The translations under genes and the position numbers were made by a program. Shown piece after piece: positions 1 through 5,099 of a stretch of DNA of 5,668 nt. Positions within the stretch are counted from its first letter, which is position 1. Every line of letters begins with the position of its first letter. The notes beneath the pieces were generated by a model, which made no database searches, was not told where the DNA came from, and was given only the letters and a program-made list of their open reading frames with translations. The DNA is from Ruminococcaceae bacterium UBA6392. Lineage in GTDB: Bacteria > Bacillota > Clostridia > Oscillospirales > Acutalibacteraceae. Location of the stretch: NCBI GenBank assembly GCA_002438685.1, contig DJQG01000143.1, forward strand, positions 284-5,951. Reading direction: 5' to 3'.

Positions 1-963
1 TACACCTTCCCGAAGATGGGCGAAAAGGCATATTTCATCGCCATCCCGACCTCGGCAGGTACCGGCAGTGAGGTAACTCCGTTCGCCGTTATCACCGACG
101 AGACCACCGGCATCAAGTATCCCCTTGCCGACTATCAGCTCATGCCCAACATGGCAATAGTTGACACGGATTTCCATATGAGCGCACCCAAGGGACTGAC
201 CGCCGCTTCCGGTATAGACGCAGTCACCCACGCGCTTGAAGCTTACGCTTCCGTTATGGCTACCGACTACACCGACGGACTTGCAAAGCAGGCGCTCAAG
301 GTCATATTCGACTATCTGCCCCGCGCATACGAGAACGGTCAGACCGATGTCGAAGCCCGCGAAAAGATGGCGAACGCCGCAACAATGGCAGGCATGGCCT
401 TTGCAAACGCTTTCCTCGGCGTCTGCCACTCCATGGCGCATAAGCTCGGCGCTTATCACCACCTCCCCCACGGCGTTGCAAACGCGCTGATGATTGAAGA
501 GGTTCTCCGCTTCAACGCTGCGGAGGCTCCCGCAAAGATGGGTACTTTCCCGCAGTACGACCATCCGCACACCCTTGCCCGCTATGCAGAGATTGCCGAC
601 AGCCTCAGACTCGGCGGCAAGAACGACAAGGAGAAGCTTGAGAATCTTATAAAAGCTATCAACGAGCTCAAGGAGCGCGTCGGAATAAAGAAGACAATCA
701 AAGACTACGGCGTTGACGAGAAATACTTCCTCGACACTCTCGACGAGATGACCGAGAACGCATTCGACGATCAGTGCACCGGCGCAAACCCGAGATACCC
801 GCTCATGAGCGAGATAAAGCAGATGTATCTCAACGCATACTACGGCAAGAAGCACTTTGAAGAGAAGCCCATGCCGACCGCGGCAGACATCGCCGAGGAC
901 GACAGCGCCCACAACTTCAAGCAGGCTTACCGCAGAGCGGAGAACGGCATGAACAAGGCATAA
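1..963 (+). CDS. adhE: Bifunctional aldehyde/alcohol dehydrogenase AdhE, C-terminal iron-dependent ADH part (5' truncated by window)
   Basis: The reading frame is open from base 1 with no start codon at the edge, so this is the 3' part of a longer gene; 320 residues are visible. In AdhE this domain reduces acetaldehyde to ethanol with NADH in the cytoplasm, after the N-terminal half reduces acetyl-CoA. Counting from base 1, the segment has GTGSEVTPF (residues 20-28, nucleotide-binding side) and a complete iron site: D73 and H77 (DAVTH), H143 (VCHSMAH) and H157 (LPHG). Their spacing of 4, 66 and 14 residues is the same as in E. coli AdhE (D653, H657, H723, H737). DDQCTGANPRYPL near the end is also AdhE-like. 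The C-terminal tail of about 30 residues after YYGKKHF is polar and comparable in position to the E. coli tail. The aldehyde dehydrogenase half is outside the window, so a stand-alone iron ADH is possible, but the sequence is closer to AdhE. Its place at the head of the hydrogenase operon suggests shared redox control. Confidence 0.93.
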   Translation, partial: YTFPKMGEKAYFIAIPTSAGTGSEVTPFAVITDETTGIKYPLADYQLMPNMAIVDTDFHMSAPKGLTAASGIDAVTHALEAYASVMATDYTDGLAKQALKVIFDYLPRAYENGQTDVEAREKMANAATMAGMAFANAFLGVCHSMAHKLGAYHHLPHGVANALMIEEVLRFNAAEAPAKMGTFPQYDHPHTLARYAEIADSLRLGGKNDKEKLENLIKAINELKERVGIKKTIKDYGVDEKYFLDTLDEMTENAFDDQCTGANPRYPLMSEIKQMYLNAYYGKKHFEEKPMPTAADIAEDDSAHNFKQAYRRAENGMNKA

Positions 964-969
964 GGAGGG
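962..969 (+). promoter_or_regulatory. Strong Shine-Dalgarno site for the APH-like kinase
   Basis: AAGGAGGG begins inside the adhE stop codon. Its AGGAGG core (963-968) lies 7 bases before the ATG at 976, which fixes that start. Confidence 0.85.
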
Positions 970-975
970 TTCACA

Positions 976-1725
976 ATGAATCTTGACAGAATCATAGCAG
1001 TAAGGAACAACAAGACAGTCTATCGCGACGGCGACCGCTGCCTCAAGGTTTTCAACGAGGGCTATTCAAAGGCCGACGTGCTCAACGAGGCACTCAACCA
1101 GGCGCGTATCGAGGAGACCGGACTCAACATTCCGAGAGTTCTCGAGGTTACGGTCATCGACGGCAAATGGACAATAGTGTCCGATTATATCAAGGGCAAG
1201 ACGCTCGCGCAGCTGATGCAGGAGAATCCCGAGAAGAAGGATGAATATCTCAACCTTTTCGTCGACCTACAGCTTGAGATGCACTCAAAGACCTGCCCCC
1301 TGCTCAACAAGCTCAAGGACAAGATGAACAGAAAGATCTGCCAGACTGATCTTTCCGCAACGGTCAGATATGACCTGCACACCCGCCTTGAGTCAATGCC
1401 CAAGCACAACAAGGTCTGCCACGGCGATTTCAACCCCTCGAATATTATAATCACCGACGACGGTACGCCTTATATCATCGACTGGTCGCACGCCACTCAG
1501 GGCAACGCCTCAGCCGACGCCGCGCGCACATATCTCCTCTTCTGGCTCAACGGAGATATCGACGCCGCGAAGAAGTATCTGAATCTTTTCTGCGAGAAGA
1601 GCGACACCGCGATACAGTATGTCCAGAAATGGATGCCCATCGTTGCCGCATCACAGACGGTCAAGGGCAACGCTGCGGAGCGCGAATTCCTCCACTCGTG
1701 GATCGATGTTGTTGATTACTCGTGA
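976..1725 (+). CDS. APH/choline-kinase-fold phosphotransferase (TIGR02172-like), substrate unknown
   Basis: This is a 249-residue cytoplasmic protein with the aminoglycoside-phosphotransferase (PF01636-type) kinase fold. The N-lobe carries a candidate ATP-binding lysine, K24 in CLKVF, and a possible partner, E38. The catalytic loop is HGDFNPSN (residues 149-156), giving H149, catalytic D151 and metal-binding N156. The second metal-binding aspartate is D169 in IIDWSH. The sequence resembles the family I know as the Fibrobacter paralogous family TIGR02172, common in Clostridia and Fibrobacter and without an assigned substrate. It sits 12 bases after adhE and 14 bases before the first ferredoxin, so it is an operon member. 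The R. albus hydS unit is reported to include a Ser/Thr protein kinase gene, and this may be its counterpart (inference). The alternative is a small-molecule kinase. Nothing points to antibiotic resistance beyond the shared fold. Confidence 0.85.
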   Translation: MNLDRIIAVRNNKTVYRDGDRCLKVFNEGYSKADVLNEALNQARIEETGLNIPRVLEVTVIDGKWTIVSDYIKGKTLAQLMQENPEKKDEYLNLFVDLQLEMHSKTCPLLNKLKDKMNRKICQTDLSATVRYDLHTRLESMPKHNKVCHGDFNPSNIIITDDGTPYIIDWSHATQGNASADAARTYLLFWLNGDIDAAKKYLNLFCEKSDTAIQYVQKWMPIVAASQTVKGNAAEREFLHSWIDVVDYS

Positions 1726-1727
1726 AA

Positions 1728-1733
1728 GAGGTG
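1728..1733 (+). promoter_or_regulatory. Shine-Dalgarno site choosing the start of the first ferredoxin
   Basis: GAGGTG lies 6 bases before the ATG at 1740. A second ATG at 1736 is only 2 bases away from it and opens a different frame, so spacing favours 1740. Confidence 0.7.
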
Positions 1734-1739
1734 AAATGA

Positions 1740-1979
1740 ATGAAAATAACCGTTTGCATCGGTTCCTCCTGCCACATCAAGGGTTCGCGCCAGGTAGTCG
1801 AGCAGCTCCAGTACCTTATAAGAGAAAACAATCTTGACGACAAGGTAGAGCTCTCCGGCACCTTCTGCATGGGCAAATGCCAGCAGGGCGTGTGCGTCAC
1901 GGTTGACGACAAGTTCTTCTCCGTGAAGCCCGATACAGTCAAAGACTTCTTCAGCGAAAACGTTCTTGCAAAGGTCTGA
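1740..1979 (+). CDS. Small thioredoxin-like [2Fe-2S] ferredoxin, first of a tandem pair
   Basis: This 79-residue protein has the four-cysteine signature of thioredoxin-like [2Fe-2S] ferredoxins (NuoE/HndA/HydC C-terminal type): C6-x4-C11 in CIGSSCHIKGS and C43-x3-C47 in FCMGKC. An additional cysteine, C52, lies just after the second pair. At this length it is the ferredoxin domain alone, without the N-terminal helical part of NuoE (about 160 residues in all). It has no signal peptide or membrane segment, so it should be cytoplasmic. Such domains carry single electrons; the likely partners here are the hydrogenases encoded downstream (inference). It is 5 bases ahead of a paralogue with about 38% identity over the first 50 residues by my hand alignment. 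Which partner it serves cannot be read from the sequence. Confidence 0.88.
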   Translation: MKITVCIGSSCHIKGSRQVVEQLQYLIRENNLDDKVELSGTFCMGKCQQGVCVTVDDKFFSVKPDTVKDFFSENVLAKV

Positions 1980-2032
1980 AACATATGATAATCCAGATTT
2001 GCGTAGGCTCCGCCTGCCACCTCAAGGGTTCG
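1761..2032 (+). repeat. Imperfect 27-bp direct repeat marking the ferredoxin gene duplication
   Basis: Bases 1761-1787 and 2006-2032 match at 24 of 27 positions and start at codon 8 of each ferredoxin gene. They encode the GSxCHxKGS cluster-binding loop. A weaker match (19 of 24) covers the second cysteine pair at 1857-1880 and 2102-2125. The 245-base period equals the gene spacing, so this is the trace of a tandem duplication under coding constraint and not a mobile or regulatory repeat. Confidence 0.7.
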
Positions 2033-2245
2033 GAAAAGATTGTCGGGCTGTTTGAGGACGCTCTGAAAAAATATGACCTCGAAAACGATGTTACACTTGC
2101 CGGCAGCTTCTGCACCGGCAGGTGCAACCGCGAGGGCGTGACTATATCGGTCGACGACGATGTCTACACCGGAATAACACCGGAGGGGTTCAACAACTTC
2201 TTTGAGGAGAAAGTACTAAAACGGATAAGGGAAGAGAGGGTGTAA
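1985..2245 (+). CDS. Small thioredoxin-like [2Fe-2S] ferredoxin, second of a tandem pair
   Basis: This is an 86-residue paralogue of the preceding gene with C6-x4-C11 (CVGSACHLKGS) and C43-x3-C47 (FCTGRC), the cysteine spacing expected for a thioredoxin-like [2Fe-2S] cluster. It lacks the fifth cysteine of its neighbour and ends in a charged helix-like tail (VLKRIREER). The start at 1985 is preceded only by a weak AAAGG (1970-1974) inside the upstream gene, about 10 bases away, so translation may depend on coupling to that gene, whose stop is 5 bases upstream. The hydS-like gene begins 4 bases after its stop. The role is inferred to be electron delivery to or from the HydS-like hydrogenase. 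Databases often label such proteins NADH oxidoreductase subunit E, but no flavin- or NAD-binding subunit is present in this window. Confidence 0.87.
   Translation: MIIQICVGSACHLKGSEKIVGLFEDALKKYDLENDVTLAGSFCTGRCNREGVTISVDDDVYTGITPEGFNNFFEEKVLKRIREERV
2236..2240 (+). promoter_or_regulatory. Shine-Dalgarno site for the hydS-like gene
   Basis: GAGGG lies within the last codons of the second ferredoxin, 9 bases before the ATG at 2250. It supports that start, which places the first cluster-binding cysteine at residue 11. Confidence 0.6.
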
Positions 2246-2249
2246 CGGC

Positions 2250-3923
2250 ATGGATTGCCTGACTCTTAAAAAATCCAACTGTAAAAACTGCTATAAATGT
2301 ATCCGTCATTGCCCGGTGAAGTCTATACGCTTCTCGGGCAATCAGGCATATATTATCGGCAACGAATGTATCCTCTGCGGCCAGTGTTTTGTCGTATGTC
2401 CGCAGGATGCAAAGCAGATAGTCGACGAGACTGAGAAGGTAAAAGTCCTGCTCCAGAGCAGCGACCCGGTCATCGTCAGTCTCGCTCCGTCTTTCATTGC
2501 AAACTATGAGGGCGTGGGCATAAACGCGATGCGCGAAGCGCTCAAGAAGCTCGGCTTTTTCGACGCCGAGGAGACCGCTGTCGGCGCAACAATAGTCAAG
2601 ACAGAATATGAGCACATGATCGACAGCGACATGAGAGATATAATCATCTCCTCCTGCTGCCATTCGATCAACCTGCTCATTCAAAAATATTTTCCTGCGG
2701 AGCTGCCGTTTCTTGCGAACGTGCTCTCCCCCATGCAGGCTCACTGCAAGGATATAAAGCGCAGATATTCGAACGCAAAGACTGTTTTTATCGGTCCCTG
2801 CGTTGCGAAAAAAGACGAAGCGCAGTACTACGAAGGCATAGTTGACGCCGTTTTGACCTTTGACGAACTGACAAGCTGGTTCAAGTCGGCGGGCGTCGAG
2901 CTTGCCCGCGAGACGGACTCGGACGAACACAGCCGCGCGCGCTTCTTCCCGACAACCGGCGGCATACTCAAGACCATGGCGCAGGACAACCCGAAATACA
3001 CCTACATGGCTATAGACGGCGTTGAAAACTGCATGGCGGCGCTCAAGGACATTGAAACCGGCAAGATACATAATTGCTTCATTGAGATGTCCGCCTGCTC
3101 CGGCAGCTGCATCGGCGGCCCGGTAATGGAAAAATTCCACCGCGCGCCGGTTAAAGACTACATGGCTGTGGCGCAGTTCGCCGGCGACAAGGATTTCGAA
3201 GTTGAACAGCCGGACAGCTACGAACTCAAAAAGAACTTCACCGTCATTGAGCGCAGACTCCAGCCCCCGTCGGAGGCGGAGATAACCGAGATCCTTCACC
3301 GCATGGGCAAGACGAAACCCTCGGACGAACTCAACTGCGGCTCCTGTGGATACAACACCTGCCGCGAAAAGGCTATCGCCATATATCACGGCAAGGCGGA
3401 GATATCAATGTGCCTGCCCTATCTTAAAGATAAGGCGGAGAGCTTCTCGGACAACATCGTCCGCAACACACCCAACGGACTTATCCTGCTCAACGAAAAG
3501 CTCGAGGTTCAGCAGATAAACAAGGCTGCGCTCAGGATAATGAATCTCCGCTCCCCCTCCGACATTCTCGGAGATGGCGTTGTGCGCGTACTCGATCCCA
3601 AAGATTTCTTAAATGTTCTCCAGACAGGCAGAAATATGCACGACAAGCGCATGTATCTCGCCGAATACGACAAGTATGTCGAGGAGACTATAATATACGA
3701 TAAGGAATACCGCCTGCTCATCTGCATCATGCGTGATGTTACGCAGGAGGAGACTGTGCGCGAACAGAAAGAAAACATCAGCCGCCAGACGGTTGAAATA
3801 GCCGACAAGGTCGTTGACAAACAGATGCGTATCGTTCAGGAGATCGCGTCGCTGCTCGGCGAGACGGCGGCGGAAACAAAGATAGCGCTATCCAAGCTCA
3901 AGGAGTCGATCAGCAATGAATAA
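2250..3923 (+). CDS. hydS: HydS-like (group C) putative sensory [FeFe]-hydrogenase with FeS and PAS domains
   Basis: This is a 557-residue cytoplasmic protein. Residues 11-50 hold two [4Fe-4S] motifs (C11/C14/C17/C21 and C40/C43/C46/C50). Residues about 70-310 are the H-cluster domain with variant motifs: SSCCHS (134-139; ligand C137, proton-relay position C136), IGPCVAKK (181-188; ligand C184) and EMSACSGSCIGGP (279-291; ligands C283 and C287). Compared with catalytic hydrogenases, the active-site Met residues are replaced by G182 and S281, and GGGQP is reduced to GGP, as in sensory group C enzymes. Residues 363-389 form a Cys-rich FeS domain (C363/C366/C371/C388). Residues about 400-498 are PAS-like (NTPNGLILLNEKLEV onward). 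Residues 499-557 are a helical, probably coiled-coil tail without histidine kinase motifs. The gene overlaps the phosphatase gene by 8 bases, suggesting coupled output. H2/redox sensing is inferred from the family and context; low catalytic activity is possible. Confidence 0.9.
   Translation: MDCLTLKKSNCKNCYKCIRHCPVKSIRFSGNQAYIIGNECILCGQCFVVCPQDAKQIVDETEKVKVLLQSSDPVIVSLAPSFIANYEGVGINAMREALKKLGFFDAEETAVGATIVKTEYEHMIDSDMRDIIISSCCHSINLLIQKYFPAELPFLANVLSPMQAHCKDIKRRYSNAKTVFIGPCVAKKDEAQYYEGIVDAVLTFDELTSWFKSAGVELARETDSDEHSRARFFPTTGGILKTMAQDNPKYTYMAIDGVENCMAALKDIETGKIHNCFIEMSACSGSCIGGPVMEKFHRAPVKDYMAVAQFAGDKDFEVEQPDSYELKKNFTVIERRLQPPSEAEITEILHRMGKTKPSDELNCGSCGYNTCREKAIAIYHGKAEISMCLPYLKDKAESFSDNIVRNTPNGLILLNEKLEVQQINKAALRIMNLRSPSDILGDGVVRVLDPKDFLNVLQTGRNMHDKRMYLAEYDKYVEETIIYDKEYRLLICIMRDVTQEETVREQKENISRQTVEIADKVVDKQMRIVQEIASLLGETAAETKIALSKLKESISNE
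3901..3905 (+). promoter_or_regulatory. Shine-Dalgarno site for the phosphatase, inside hydS
   Basis: AGGAG within the hydS-like coding region lies 10 bases before the ATG at 3916. That ATG is out of frame with, and overlaps, the hydS stop at 3921-3923, an arrangement that favours translational coupling. Confidence 0.65.
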
Positions 3924-5088
3924 CCTCTGCGCCGAGATAGGCTGGAAGAGTATAAATCACGAGGGCGAACAGCTCTGCGGCGATCACGTTGACATAATTG
4001 AACAGGACGAAAATTCAACCGTCATCGTGCTCGCGGACGGGCTCGGGAGCGGCGTCAAAGCAAGCATTCTCTCCACCCTCACCTCAAAGATAATATCAAC
4101 GATGATGGCTGAGGGTCTGCCGCTCGAAGAGTGCGTTTCGACCATAGCCGCCACCCTGCCGATATGCTCGGTGCGCGGAGTCGCATATTCGACCTTCACC
4201 ATCATACACCTCATAAACAACGAGACCGCCGAGATAATTCAATACGACAACCCGCATGTTATAATGATTCGCGGCTGCGAACCGTTTAAATATACGGAAA
4301 CGGAGCTGAACATCGGCGGAAAGAACATTTTCAAGTCGCAGATAAAGCTTCAGGAGGGCGATGTTTTCGTTGCGATGAGCGACGGATGCCCGCACGCCGG
4401 GATCGGATCGGCTTTCAACTTCGGCTGGAAGCGCGACGATATCGCGGACTTTATGTCCGGGCTTGTGCCTGTCGGCTACACGGCAAAAACGCTCTCGACA
4501 ATGCTCGTTGACGAGTGCGACAAGCTCTACGGCGGTCATCCCGGAGACGATGCGACCGCCTGCGTTGTCAAGATACGCAAGCGCGAGCCGATGAATCTTC
4601 TCTTCGGCCCGCCGCGCAATCCCGACGACTGCGACCGAATGATGTCGCTCTTCTTCTCGAAAGAGGGCAAGCACATCATCTGCGGCGGCACAACTTCGTC
4701 CATTGCCGCCAAATATCTTGGCAAGCCGCTCAAGGCGAGCCTCAATTTTGAACAGAGCGACGTTCCGCCGATCGCGGAGATCGAGGGCGTTGATCTGGTG
4801 ACCGAGGGAGTCATAACGATAAACAAGGTCATTGAGTATGCCAAAGATGCGTTAGGCAAGAATGAGCTGTATGAGGAATGGGGCTTCAAGCGCGACGGTG
4901 CTTCGCTCATATGCCGCATGCTGTTCGAGGAGGCTACCGACATCAACTTCTATGTCGGCAGAGCCGTCAATCCGGCTCATCAGAATCCCGATCTGCCTAT
5001 CAATTTCAATATAAAAATGAACCTTGTCAAGGATCTCTGCGCCTGCCTCAAAGAGATGGGCAAGAGAGTCAAGGTCAGCTATTTCTAA
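3916..5088 (+). CDS. SpoIIE/PP2C-family protein phosphatase with an unassigned C-terminal domain
   Basis: This is a 390-residue cytoplasmic protein. Residues 1-222 form a PP2C/SpoIIE-type phosphatase domain with the metal-binding acidic residues in place: CGDH (21-24), ADGLGSG (40-46; D41), SDG (155-157; D156) and GDDAT (210-214; D211). The family removes phosphate from Ser/Thr of partner proteins, often anti-anti-sigma factors, using Mn or Mg. Residues 226-390 are not part of the usual SpoIIE catalytic unit. They include GPP (231-233), CGGTTS (256-261) and an IEGVDLVTEGVITI stretch (289-302), and end at VSYF. I cannot assign this domain. No STAS-domain substrate and no RsbW-like kinase is encoded in the window, so the target is unknown. 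The overlap with the PAS-containing hydrogenase suggests that HydS controls this phosphatase, much as PAS or other sensor modules control RsbU-like phosphatases (inference). Confidence 0.9.
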   Translation: MNNLCAEIGWKSINHEGEQLCGDHVDIIEQDENSTVIVLADGLGSGVKASILSTLTSKIISTMMAEGLPLEECVSTIAATLPICSVRGVAYSTFTIIHLINNETAEIIQYDNPHVIMIRGCEPFKYTETELNIGGKNIFKSQIKLQEGDVFVAMSDGCPHAGIGSAFNFGWKRDDIADFMSGLVPVGYTAKTLSTMLVDECDKLYGGHPGDDATACVVKIRKREPMNLLFGPPRNPDDCDRMMSLFFSKEGKHIICGGTTSSIAAKYLGKPLKASLNFEQSDVPPIAEIEGVDLVTEGVITINKVIEYAKDALGKNELYEEWGFKRDGASLICRMLFEEATDINFYVGRAVNPAHQNPDLPINFNIKMNLVKDLCACLKEMGKRVKVSYF

Positions 5089-5093
5089 GGGGG
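5087..5093 (+). promoter_or_regulatory. Shine-Dalgarno-like site for the group B hydrogenase
   Basis: AAGGGGG overlaps the phosphatase stop codon and lies 6 bases before the ATG at 5100. It supports that start. Confidence 0.6.
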
Positions 5094-5099
5094 ATATCA

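Noticed and set aside
964..975. Possible internal promoter, Rex operator or terminator between genes
   Set aside because: Gaps are at most 14 bases and are filled by ribosome binding sites. I saw no paired -35/-10 boxes, no TTGTTAA/TTAACAA palindrome and no hairpin followed by a T-run.
976..1725. Aminoglycoside resistance gene
   Set aside because: The kinase fold is shared, but the sequence resembles the uncharacterised TIGR02172-type family and sits in a fermentation/hydrogenase operon without mobile elements.
1736..1837. ATG at 1736 as an alternative gene start
   Set aside because: It opens a different frame with no family resemblance and is only 2 bases from the Shine-Dalgarno core. The 1740 frame encodes the conserved ferredoxin cysteines.
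1740..2245. Subunits of respiratory complex I or of the bifurcating HydABC complex
   Set aside because: Only the ferredoxin domain is present, the NuoE helical domain is missing, and no NuoF/HydB-like flavin and NAD-binding subunit occurs in the window.
2190..3389. A 399-codon open frame on the minus strand opposite hydS
   Set aside because: It lies entirely antisense to a gene with clear hydrogenase motifs, its protein shows no recognisable domain and it has an unlikely composition. Long antisense frames are expected from GC-biased third codon positions.
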